Shown here in pieces: positions 33,615-41,777 of a stretch of 64,000 nucleotides of DNA. The stretch is from a bacterium (GTDB lineage: Bacteria > Patescibacteria > Dojkabacteria > JAKAPS01 > JAJZLI01). The notes under the pieces are model-generated. The model saw only the letters and a program-made list of their open reading frames with translations, had not been told where the DNA came from and did not search any database. Positions within the stretch are counted from its first letter, which is position 1; every line of letters starts with the position of its first letter. Both the position numbers and the translations under genes were made by a program. Location: positions 18,668 to 82,667 of the forward strand of contig JAJZWL010000003.1 of assembly GCA_021846685.1 (NCBI GenBank), written 5' to 3'.

Positions 33615-34944
33615 AAAAATTAAAGATAAAATATCTAAAGATATATATGACATTTCTTACACATTAAAATCTAAAGGTTTTAATGTGTATTTAGTAGGTG
33701 GATCAATAAGGGATATATTCCTTAATAAGGATATTGATGATTATGATTTAGCAACTGATGCTACTCCTGATCAGTTAAAAAAAATTTTTCCTAAAGCTAT
33801 TTTATTTGGAGAAAAATTTGGAACAATAATGTTAATAATTGATAATAATAGAGTAGAAATTACTACACTTAGGAAAGAATCAGATTATGATGATGGGAGG
33901 CATCCATCTAAAGTTTCTTTTATTAAAGATATAAATGAAGATTTAAAAAGGCGTGACTTTACCGTAAATGCAATAGCTTTTGATCTAATAAATTTTAATA
34001 TTATAGATCTTTTTAATGGAGAAGGTGATATTACAAAAAAAATAATAAGAGCAGTAGGAAATCCAGATGCAAGGTTTGAAGAAGATGCATTAAGATTATT
34101 GAGAGCAGTTAGATTTTCTCTAAAATTAGGATTTAAAATAGAGCAGAATACATATAATTCAATTAAAAAGAATGCTCACTTGATTGAATTTATTTCTAAA
34201 GAAAGAGTAAGAGATGAATTTTTGAAAATTATTTCTGGGGATAATTCATCAAAAGGTATAGAATTATTAAGAGAGACAGGACTTCTACAATACATAATGC
34301 CAGAATTGTTAGTATGTGTAGGTGTAATACAAAATAAATTTCACTCTTTAGATGTATATAATCACTTATTACTCTCAATGGACAAAGCTGATGAGAAAAT
34401 TAAATTGGTAGCATTACTTCATGATATAGGAAAACCTCAAACAAAGGAGGGTGAACATTTTTTTGCACATGAAAAAGTTGGAGCTGATATTGCTAGAAAT
34501 ATATTGACTAGATTGAAATTCCCAAAAGAAGAGATATATATGACTTGTAAATTAATTCAATTGCATCTCTTTTTTTATAATGATAGCTGGTCAGATGGAG
34601 CAGTAAGAAGGTTTTTAAGAAAAGTGGAAGATGATAAGTCTTTAGAATTATTATTTTTATTAAGGGAAGCTGACGAAAAAGGAAATCCTATATCAACTTA
34701 TGATTTTAATAATTTAGAGAAATTAAAAAAAAGGATTCAAAAAATTAAAGAAAAAGATAGATTTATGAGTATAAAAGATTTAAAAATTAATGGTTATGAT
34801 TTAATGAAAATTGGGTATCAAAAGGACAGATTTTTAGGAGAGACTTTAAATCTTTTATTAGATGCTATAATAGAAGATCCTAGTATAAATACCAAAGAAA
34901 GTTTATTGGCTATTGCTAAGGATAAATTAGATCATTTTGTATAA
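33607..34944 (+). CDS. CCA-adding tRNA nucleotidyltransferase / poly(A) polymerase family with HD domain
   Basis: The 445-residue product has the polymerase-beta-type head VYLVGGSIRDIFLNKDIDDYDLA, with catalytic Asp residues in DIDDYD. The tRNA-binding motifs RRDFTVNAIAFD and EEDALRLLRAVRFS follow, and an HD phosphohydrolase-like motif LLHDIGKP lies near 276. None of the tRNA genes in this window encodes CCA, so CCA addition is the likely role. Poly(A) polymerase (pcnB) activity cannot be excluded by sequence alone. It overlaps cysS by eight bases. Confidence 0.9.
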   Translation: MDKKIKDKISKDIYDISYTLKSKGFNVYLVGGSIRDIFLNKDIDDYDLATDATPDQLKKIFPKAILFGEKFGTIMLIIDNNRVEITTLRKESDYDDGRHPSKVSFIKDINEDLKRRDFTVNAIAFDLINFNIIDLFNGEGDITKKIIRAVGNPDARFEEDALRLLRAVRFSLKLGFKIEQNTYNSIKKNAHLIEFISKERVRDEFLKIISGDNSSKGIELLRETGLLQYIMPELLVCVGVIQNKFHSLDVYNHLLLSMDKADEKIKLVALLHDIGKPQTKEGEHFFAHEKVGADIARNILTRLKFPKEEIYMTCKLIQLHLFFYNDSWSDGAVRRFLRKVEDDKSLELLFLLREADEKGNPISTYDFNNLEKLKKRIQKIKEKDRFMSIKDLKINGYDLMKIGYQKDRFLGETLNLLLDAIIEDPSINTKESLLAIAKDKLDHFV

Positions 34945-34947
34945 TAT

Positions 34948-35991
34948 ATGTCTTTAAAAGTTGGAATAGTAGGTATCCCTAATGTTGGAAAATCAACATT
35001 ATTTAATGCTTTAACAAATAATGCAGTACCATCTGAAAATTTCCCGTTCTGTACTATAGATCCAAATGTGGGGATAGTATATGTTGATGATGATAGGTTA
35101 ACTCAGATTAATGAGATAGTGAAATCAAAGAGTGTTGTTAAAGCAGATATAACATTTATTGATATAGCTGGTCTTATTAAAGGTTCTTCTAAAGGAGAAG
35201 GATTGGGTAATAAATTTTTATCACATATTTATGATATTGATTTGATATTAGAGGTTGTAAGAGATTTTAAAAATGATAGTATTATTCATATTGAAAATTC
35301 TATTGATCCTAAAAGGGATATAGATATAATAAAGACAGAATTAATATTAAAAGATTTAGATACATTAAAGAAATTAAAAGAAAATTCATCAAAAGAACTT
35401 AAAAAAGATCCTACTTATAGTCAGGATATATTAATATTTAATAAGTTAGAAGAAATATTAGATAAAGGTGATTTGATTTTCAATCATGATTTTAGTATTA
35501 GCGAAAAGATAGTTTTAAAAAAATATAATTTTTTAACCAATAAAAAATTTATATATTTATATAACTCAGAGGAATATCAATCTCATATTGATGGAAATTC
35601 TATTTATATGAATATATTATTTGAATATGAACTTTCTAAGATGTCTGAAGAGGAGAAACAGTTATTTATGGAAGATTTATCTATCAAAAGTGCAGGGTTA
35701 AGTATATTAACTAAATTTGCATTTGATAAGGTGGGATTGCAAGTATTTTTTACAGCAGGAGAGAAGGAAGTTAGATCTTGGGTTATTAAAAAAGGTACTA
35801 ATGCACCAGATGCTGCATCTGTAATTCATACTGATTTTAAAAAAAATTTCATAAAAATGGAAGTAGTATCTTTTGATGATTTTATAAAATTTAAAGGTTG
35901 GAATAATGCAAAAGAAAATGGAGCATTAAAAATAGTTGGATCAGATTATATTTTGAACGATGGAGATGTAATAATAGTAAGACATTCTTAG
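34948..35991 (+). CDS. ychF: OBG-family GTPase YchF
   Basis: YchF/Ola1 binds ATP or GTP and is linked to translation and stress. The 347-residue product has the P-loop GIPNVGKSTLFNAL, switch FPFCTIDPNVGIV, DIAGLIKGSSKGEGLGNKFL and the C-terminal TGS domain with FTAGEKEVRSWVIKKGTNAPDAA. It is a little shorter than the 363 of E. coli, chiefly in the helical coiled-coil insert. In this family NKxE replaces NKxD, which favours ATP. It ends the trpS-to-ychF block. Confidence 0.94.
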   Translation: MSLKVGIVGIPNVGKSTLFNALTNNAVPSENFPFCTIDPNVGIVYVDDDRLTQINEIVKSKSVVKADITFIDIAGLIKGSSKGEGLGNKFLSHIYDIDLILEVVRDFKNDSIIHIENSIDPKRDIDIIKTELILKDLDTLKKLKENSSKELKKDPTYSQDILIFNKLEEILDKGDLIFNHDFSISEKIVLKKYNFLTNKKFIYLYNSEEYQSHIDGNSIYMNILFEYELSKMSEEEKQLFMEDLSIKSAGLSILTKFAFDKVGLQVFFTAGEKEVRSWVIKKGTNAPDAASVIHTDFKKNFIKMEVVSFDDFIKFKGWNNAKENGALKIVGSDYILNDGDVIIVRHS

Positions 35992-36034
35992 GATTCATTC
36001 ATTATTAATCTTTTAAGAATAGTATATTAATTAT

Positions 36035-36447
36035 TGGAGATGGTGGGAATCGAACCCACATCCATGAAGATATATGTATATATGGAATTACAAGTTTATC
36101 AATTTAATTTAAATTATCATTTTTATATTGACAAATCTATGATAATTTTAATATTTAGAGAGTTATGTTTTCGTGTTATAGTCCAATATTAAGAACTAAC
36201 AACCTTGAGCTTGATATTGTTTAAGCAAGATAAAACTTACAAGCATATGTCTCATCTTACTCTAAGTTTATTATGCTAAACTTAGATTGTATTGTGGAAC
36301 AGCAAGTTTTGCTTTTAAATTAGCAAAAAATTCAGCCACTTTACTTTTTGTATTATTTACATTTATTGTTTTAATAATTTTTAAAAGATTATCAAACTTT
36401 ACTTGCTATATATACATCTATTTTTCTTGTCAAAACCGGTCATCCCC
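36035..36447 (-). ncRNA. ssrA: transfer-messenger RNA (tmRNA)
   Basis: tmRNA rescues stalled ribosomes by trans-translation. The 5' end GGGGATG (36447-36441) pairs with CATCTCC at the 3' end (36042-36036), with G3-U70 in the third pair, the alanyl-tRNA synthetase identity element. A T arm with GTGGGTTCGATTCCCAC lies just inside. The tag frame runs 36336-36274 (21 codons, first GCT, two TAA stops), begins AEFF and ends YNLSLA. The resume GCT lies in AGTGGCT, matching the usual AGUNGCN context. A hairpin (CTAAGTTTA/TAAACTTAG) carries the stops. CCA is not encoded. The discriminator is A. Confidence 0.93.
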
Positions 36448-36489
36448 TAGTTTCTTAAGATTAATGTAAAAACGGATATATAAGTATAT

Positions 36490-36519
36490 ATTATATTATA
36501 AAAGGGCAAAATATAACAA
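36490..36519 (-). promoter_or_regulatory. probable tmRNA promoter
   Basis: On the minus strand TTGTTA (36519-36514) and TATAAT (36495-36490) are 18 bases apart. A nearer TATAAT copy is at 36500-36495. The mature tmRNA end at 36447 lies about 35 bases downstream, leaving a leader for RNase P to remove. Confidence 0.45.
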
Positions 36520-36560
36520 CTTTTAATTATATCATAATTATGGTAATCTTTCAATTAGGT

Positions 36561-37136
36561 ATGTTTAATAATAAAAGTCATAAAGGGAGTATTAATTTGT
36601 TAAATAATATAGAAGAACCCAGGGATTCTTCTGAATTATTTTATACGTGGGTTGTGAATTATGGTAGATATATATTAATAGGTGTTGAAATTATAGTTAT
36701 TATAGTTTTTGTATCAAAAATATTAGTTGACCAAGAGTATAATTATGCAATTTCCACATCATATAGTATGCAAAGCAAATTTAAATCAAAATCACTTCAG
36801 AACAAGGTGAATTTAATAACTAGTTATCAAAATAAAATGAGTACAATTGTTGGTTTATCTCAAGTTAGGTTTAATTATGAATATACCCTAAATAAGATAT
36901 TAACACTAATTCCTAAAGGAATTAGTGTGCAATCAATAGATATTCAATATAATAATTTTAATATTGTAGGGGTTTCTAATAATTATAATTCATTACAAAA
37001 ATTATTAGATAAATTTAAGTCAGACAGTAAAGACTTTAGTAAAGTATATTTGCCATCTTTGTCTAATTCAGTTAATTTAAATCAAACTAATAATGTATCA
37101 TTTTCTTTGTCTGGTAATATTAATTTAAAGCATTAA
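36561..37136 (+). CDS. pilN: PilN-like type IV pilus assembly protein
   Basis: PilN anchors the inner-membrane alignment complex to PilM through its N-terminus. The INLL motif (GSINLLNNIEEPRD) sits near residue 10-25 from ATG 36561, as in PilN. A transmembrane helix (about 42-64) and a periplasmic ferredoxin-like domain with YEYTLNKILTLIPKGISVQSIDI complete the layout. ATG 36540 is an alternative start, but the motif would then lie deeper. It is followed by the PilO-like gene. PilM, PilQ and motor genes are not in the window. Confidence 0.7.
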   Translation: MFNNKSHKGSINLLNNIEEPRDSSELFYTWVVNYGRYILIGVEIIVIIVFVSKILVDQEYNYAISTSYSMQSKFKSKSLQNKVNLITSYQNKMSTIVGLSQVRFNYEYTLNKILTLIPKGISVQSIDIQYNNFNIVGVSNNYNSLQKLLDKFKSDSKDFSKVYLPSLSNSVNLNQTNNVSFSLSGNINLKH

Positions 37137-37145
37137 TTGTATTTT

Positions 37146-37796
37146 ATGGAGTATTTGAATATAAAAAAAACTAGGGATTATTTTACTACTAAATTTCAAA
37201 ATAAAAGATATAGATTCTATTATTATTTGACTTTATCTTTAATAACTATATTAGTATTCATTGTATTTGCAATATATCCCACTATTAATCAAATATTTCA
37301 AGAATTAAATACAATTACTATAATTAATGGTCAAAATACGCAAATGCAAAGTAGATATAGTGAAATAAATAGTACTTATAGTCAATATAAAACTTTAGTT
37401 GTTCCGAATAAAGAGATATTTTCCAATTCACTTCCTAATAATAAGAATACTGGTTATATATTTGCTAATTTATATCAAATTATGAAAAATAATAATTTGA
37501 GTCTAAATACTATATCTTTTAATTCTTCTTCTCATTTATCAAGTATAGAACCTCTTTTCCCAATTGTTGCCAATAGTAGTTTAGGTATATTTAATATATC
37601 AATTTCTTCCTCAGGAACATATAACTCATATTTATCTTTTTTGTCGACATTATCTAAGTATCCTCAAAAAATATTAGTTTATAACTTATCTTTTTCACCA
37701 AATTCACAAAATTCTTCCGTTAATGGAGTTTCTGTGAGTAATTTGTTAAAAACTCAAGGAAGTGTAAGTTTTGAGGCGTTGGTATTTTATTATTAG
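37146..37796 (+). CDS. pilO: PilO-like type IV pilus assembly protein
   Basis: The product (216 residues from ATG 37146) has a transmembrane helix (about 25-46), a coiled-coil segment (about 55-90) and an extracytoplasmic domain. That domain carries GYIFANLYQIMKNNNLSLNTISF and a YLSFLSTLSKYPQKILV segment, the typical PilO pattern. The sequence is poorly conserved in this family, so the call rests on topology and on its place directly after the PilN-like gene. TTG 37137 is a possible earlier start. Confidence 0.65.
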   Translation: MEYLNIKKTRDYFTTKFQNKRYRFYYYLTLSLITILVFIVFAIYPTINQIFQELNTITIINGQNTQMQSRYSEINSTYSQYKTLVVPNKEIFSNSLPNNKNTGYIFANLYQIMKNNNLSLNTISFNSSSHLSSIEPLFPIVANSSLGIFNISISSSGTYNSYLSFLSTLSKYPQKILVYNLSFSPNSQNSSVNGVSVSNLLKTQGSVSFEALVFYY

Positions 37797-37805
37797 TTAA
37801 AAAAT

Positions 37806-38051
37806 ATGAAAAAAGTATTAAGTATAGTAATTTTAACTTTTGTAGTAGTGTTATTGTGGATAGCATTTTCGATATATTCTATATATATAAAGAAAGAGTC
37901 ACTAATTAATGTCCCTCAGTCATATATGCAATCATTTAATACTCAAATGTATAGTTCTCAGTTTAAAATATTATTGAAAAATCAAAGTTATTTATGTGTG
38001 ACTAAAGAGTTTAAATCAAAAAAATGTTTAAATTCAAGTATTGTTAATTAA
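37806..38051 (+). CDS. small single-span membrane protein downstream of pilNO
   Basis: The 81-residue protein has a basic start, one hydrophobic helix (about 5-28) and a short hydrophilic outside part with two cysteines (LCVTKEFKSKKCLN). I recognise no family. Position after pilN and pilO is where PilP or a minor pilin-type component is often encoded, which suggests but does not show a role in the pilus machine. It begins ten bases after pilO and precedes the rpoB promoter. Confidence 0.45.
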   Translation: MKKVLSIVILTFVVVLLWIAFSIYSIYIKKESLINVPQSYMQSFNTQMYSSQFKILLKNQSYLCVTKEFKSKKCLNSSIVN

Positions 38052-38103
38052 TATAAGGAATAAATTGATTTTCAAAACTCTCAATATATTAACAATAGAG
38101 TTG

Positions 38104-38132
38104 TTGACAAGAATAATTTATTATGTTAGTAT
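38104..38132 (+). promoter_or_regulatory. rpoB-rpoC promoter
   Basis: TTGACA (38104-38109) and TAGTAT (38127-38132) with a 17-base spacer and an extended -10 TG at 38124-38125. Transcription from about 38139 leaves a leader of about 110 bases with two hairpins. Confidence 0.65.
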
Positions 38133-38199
38133 AAAATTTAGTTTTCTTAACTTATGTTTTAATGAATAAAGCTTCATTGTTATTTTTGTTTCTTTTATG

Positions 38200-38229
38200 T
38201 TAATCTCTTAGTTGAGTTAATTTTTTTTT
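38200..38229 (+). terminator. terminator-like hairpin in the rpoB leader
   Basis: TTAATCTC (38200-38207) and GAGTTAA (38214-38220) can form a 7-bp stem with one bulged base, followed immediately by nine T (38221-38229). It lies after the rpoB promoter and 20 bases before the start codon, so it looks like an attenuator rather than the end of a gene. The stem is AT-rich and weak, hence moderate confidence. Confidence 0.4.
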
Positions 38230-38249
38230 GTTTTAGATAAATTATATAC

Positions 38250-41200
38250 ATGGATAGACTAAATCTTTCAACTATTTACCACGAAAATAATAAGATTTTT
38301 GATTACCCAGATTTAATAGAAGCACAAGTAAGATCATATGATTTGTTCCTTGAGGAAAATATAAAATCTTTGTTTGATGAAATAAACCCAATTGTAGATA
38401 ATACAGGGAAATTATGGGTTTTAGAATTTTTAGATTATAGATTTGGTGATATTACTAGATCTTCTAAAGAAGCTATTAGAAAGGGGTTAAGTTATGTAAG
38501 GCCTTTGTATTTTAATGTTGAATTAACTAATAAGGTTACTGGTGAAGTTAAGCAGCAAGAGTTGTTTATAGCTGAATTACCAATAATGACGGAATCTGGT
38601 AGTTTTATTATTAATGGTCATGAAAGAGTTGTAATTCATCAGATAGTTAGGGCAGAAGGTGTTTTGTTCACTGAAAATGGAAAAGCATTTAATAAGCAAA
38701 GGTTATATTCTGCAAAGCTAATAACTGCTATTGGTCCTTGGGTAACTTTTGAAGTTAACAAGCATAATGTAATGTCATTAAAATTTGCTCCTAGAAAGAA
38801 TAAAATTTTAGTTACTACTTTATTAAGAGCTTTGGGGTATTCCACAAATTCAGATATTTTAAATTTATTTTCTGATGTAGATAATAATCAAGACAGGAAA
38901 TTTATAGAATCAACTTTGGTTAAAGATCCTACTCATAATCATACTGAAGCAGTATTGGAAATTTATAGAAAGATAAGACCTGATATCTCAGTTAATTATG
39001 ATAATGCATTAGCTTATATTAACAGTTTGTTTTTTAATCCGAGAAAATTATATTTAGGAAAAACTGGAAGATATAAGTTAAATAAAAAATTAGGATTTGA
39101 TAGACCTTTAGATAAAGATAATTATGTTTTATTTAAGGAAGACATAGTAGCTATTGTAAAGAGATTGATAGAGGTAAGTAATGGAGTTATACCTGCAGAT
39201 GATGTAGATTCTCTAAGTAACAGAAGGGTTAAGAGTGTTGGTGAATTATTATCAGATTATATTAGGGTTGGAGTAAGAAGAGTTGAAAAAATTGTTAAAG
39301 ATAGGATGAGTATAATGTCTACTGATGAATTATTAACTCCTTCTATGCTTATAAGTGCAAAACCTTTTGTTTCTGTTATTAATGAATTTTTTGGTAGTAG
39401 TGCTGTTTCTGTATCTATGGATCAAGCTAATGTACTAAGTGAGATTAGTAATAAAAGAAGAGTTACTGCTGGAGGTCCAGGTGGATTAACTAAAGAGAGT
39501 GCTACTTTCTCAGTTAGAGATATGCATTATTCTCAATATTCTAGATTATGTCCTGTTGAAACTCCTGAAGGACAACATATAGGTATAGTAAATCACTTAA
39601 GTATTTATGCAAGAATTAATGAATATGGATTTATAGAAACTCCTTATGAAAAAGTCTTAAATACAGTTTCTTTTGATTCAAATAAGCTTTTAAATAGAAT
39701 TTTAAGGGCTGACTTGAAGGTAGGGAATAAGGCATATAAATCTGGGGATGTAATTAATTCTGATTTATCAAAAGTAATTATAAAGGATAAATTAAAAGAT
39801 ATATTGGTATTACCATATCTTTCTGGAGATATAGAATATTTTGATGCAGATGAAGAATTTAATTTTATTATTGCTAGTTTGAATACTAAAATAGATTCTC
39901 ATGGGAATATATTAGATAATATATTAGAAATTAGATCTAAAGGAGATTACTCTTTGGGCACATCTACAAGTATTAATTATATCGAGGTTTCGACTACTCA
40001 AATAGGAGGAGTTTCTTTAAATTTGATACCTTTTGCTGCAGGTAATAAAGCAGATAGAACTTTAATGGGATCTAATATGCAAAAGCAGGCAGTGCCTTTG
40101 CTTACTCCAGAAGCTCCAATCATAGGAACTGGAGTAGAAGGTATTGTTGCTCAAAATTCTCATAGGTCATATTTTGCTAAAGATGATGGAGTAGTAGAGT
40201 ATGCTGATTCTAAAAGGATTAGTGTTCAATATAAAAATAAAAATTCTGATAAAGAAACTTATTTTGCAGACAAATTTATACCTACTAATAAATCAACTTC
40301 TTTTTCTCAAAAGGTAATTTTGAATAAAGGAACTAGTTTTAAAAAGGGAGATGTATTAGTTGATGGTCCTAGTATAAGTAATGGAGAATTAGCTCTAGGT
40401 AAGAATTTATTAGTTGGATATATGATGTATGAAGGTTATAATTATGAAGATGGAATTGTAATTTCAGAAAGGTTAGTTAAAGAAGATGTATTGACCTCTG
40501 TACACGTTAAATGTTATACGCACGATATAAAAGAGACTAGATTGGGTCCTGAAATGACAACTAGGGATATCCCTAATGTATCGTTAACTTCTTTAAAAGA
40601 TTTGGATGAAAATGGAATCGTTAGATTAGGTGCTTATGTAGAGTCAGGAAGTATTCTTGTTGGTATAGTAGCACCTAAGGGTGAAGTAGAACTTACTGCA
40701 GAAGAAAAATTATTAAGATCTATATTTGGAGATATAGCTAAGGATGTTAGGGATAATTCATTGAGAGTTCCTAATGGTGAATCTGGAGTTATAACAGATA
40801 TTGAGATACTAGAGAGAGAAGATGATTCTAATAAATTATCACCAGGTGTCATAAAGCAAATTAAAGTATGGGTTGCTAGAACTCATAAGATAGGATTAGG
40901 TGATAAATTATCAGGAAGATTTGGAGATAAAGGTGTAATATCAAAAATACTTCCAGTAGAGGATATGCCTTATTTAGAAGATGGTACACCTTTAGATATA
41001 TTGCTTTCTCCTTCTAGTATAACTAGAAGATTAAATTTTGGGCAATTGCATGAAATACATTATAGTAAGATTGCAAAAAAAATTGGAAAAAATTTAGCAT
41101 TTCCTATTTTTTCTCAAATTGATGAAAATAAATTAGAAAATCTTTTAAAAGATAATAATATTAAACCAGAAGATATTGAGGATAAAGTCTCTTTGTATGA

Positions 41201-41753
41201 TGGTAGAGATGGTTCTAAGTTCCAAAATAAAATTACTGTAGGTCAAAGGTATATACTAGTATTAGATCATTTGGCAGATTCAAAAGTTCATGCAAGATCT
41301 ACAGGTAGTTATACTGTGGTTAATCAACAACCATTGGGTGGTAAGTCAAATATGGGAGGTATGAGATTCGGGGAAATGGAAGTATGGGCATTAGAAGCTT
41401 ATGGAGCTGCATATACACTTCAAGAAATGTTATCTATAAAGTCAGATGACATAATAGGAAGATCTGAAGCATACAAATCGATTATTCATAATAGAAAGAT
41501 ACAAATGGTCGGAATTCCTGAGTCATTTAAGGTATTGCTATCAGAATTAAAGTCTCTGTGTTTAAATATAGAGCCTACTGAAGTAATCATAGATAATATC
41601 TCAGAAGAGGAATCAAATATTCCTGAAGATGTCATGATTGAAGAAGGTGTTATAGTGACAGAGGATAATGGGAATGATATTGTAGAGAATGTTATGGTAG
41701 GTAGTGATCCTGCTGTATTAGAAGAAAATGAGAATAGTATTGAGTCAAATTAA
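38250..41753 (+). CDS. rpoB: RNA polymerase subunit beta
   Basis: This is the catalytic-half subunit of the core polymerase. The 1167-residue product covers the beta1, beta2, Rpb2-like and C-terminal domains, including the region FGSSAVSVSMDQANVL (about residue 382) and GPGGLTKESATFSVRDMH. The clamp-interacting C-terminus GGMRFGEMEVWALEAYGAAYTLQEML is present, followed by an acidic tail. It is shorter than the 1342 of E. coli, chiefly for lack of lineage inserts. At rifampicin-contact positions it differs from the consensus: V388, S389, N401, T406, G408. It is followed by rpoC after 24 bases. Confidence 0.97.
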   Translation: MDRLNLSTIYHENNKIFDYPDLIEAQVRSYDLFLEENIKSLFDEINPIVDNTGKLWVLEFLDYRFGDITRSSKEAIRKGLSYVRPLYFNVELTNKVTGEVKQQELFIAELPIMTESGSFIINGHERVVIHQIVRAEGVLFTENGKAFNKQRLYSAKLITAIGPWVTFEVNKHNVMSLKFAPRKNKILVTTLLRALGYSTNSDILNLFSDVDNNQDRKFIESTLVKDPTHNHTEAVLEIYRKIRPDISVNYDNALAYINSLFFNPRKLYLGKTGRYKLNKKLGFDRPLDKDNYVLFKEDIVAIVKRLIEVSNGVIPADDVDSLSNRRVKSVGELLSDYIRVGVRRVEKIVKDRMSIMSTDELLTPSMLISAKPFVSVINEFFGSSAVSVSMDQANVLSEISNKRRVTAGGPGGLTKESATFSVRDMHYSQYSRLCPVETPEGQHIGIVNHLSIYARINEYGFIETPYEKVLNTVSFDSNKLLNRILRADLKVGNKAYKSGDVINSDLSKVIIKDKLKDILVLPYLSGDIEYFDADEEFNFIIASLNTKIDSHGNILDNILEIRSKGDYSLGTSTSINYIEVSTTQIGGVSLNLIPFAAGNKADRTLMGSNMQKQAVPLLTPEAPIIGTGVEGIVAQNSHRSYFAKDDGVVEYADSKRISVQYKNKNSDKETYFADKFIPTNKSTSFSQKVILNKGTSFKKGDVLVDGPSISNGELALGKNLLVGYMMYEGYNYEDGIVISERLVKEDVLTSVHVKCYTHDIKETRLGPEMTTRDIPNVSLTSLKDLDENGIVRLGAYVESGSILVGIVAPKGEVELTAEEKLLRSIFGDIAKDVRDNSLRVPNGESGVITDIEILEREDDSNKLSPGVIKQIKVWVARTHKIGLGDKLSGRFGDKGVISKILPVEDMPYLEDGTPLDILLSPSSITRRLNFGQLHEIHYSKIAKKIGKNLAFPIFSQIDENKLENLLKDNNIKPEDIEDKVSLYDGRDGSKFQNKITVGQRYILVLDHLADSKVHARSTGSYTVVNQQPLGGKSNMGGMRFGEMEVWALEAYGAAYTLQEMLSIKSDDIIGRSEAYKSIIHNRKIQMVGIPESFKVLLSELKSLCLNIEPTEVIIDNISEEESNIPEDVMIEEGVIVTEDNGNDIVENVMVGSDPAVLEENENSIESN

Positions 41754-41777
41754 TTATTTTATTTATTATATTTGTAT

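Noticed and set aside
36287..36469. A 60-codon plus-strand frame.
   Set aside because: It lies inside the tmRNA on the opposite strand and is explained by the tag region and stems.
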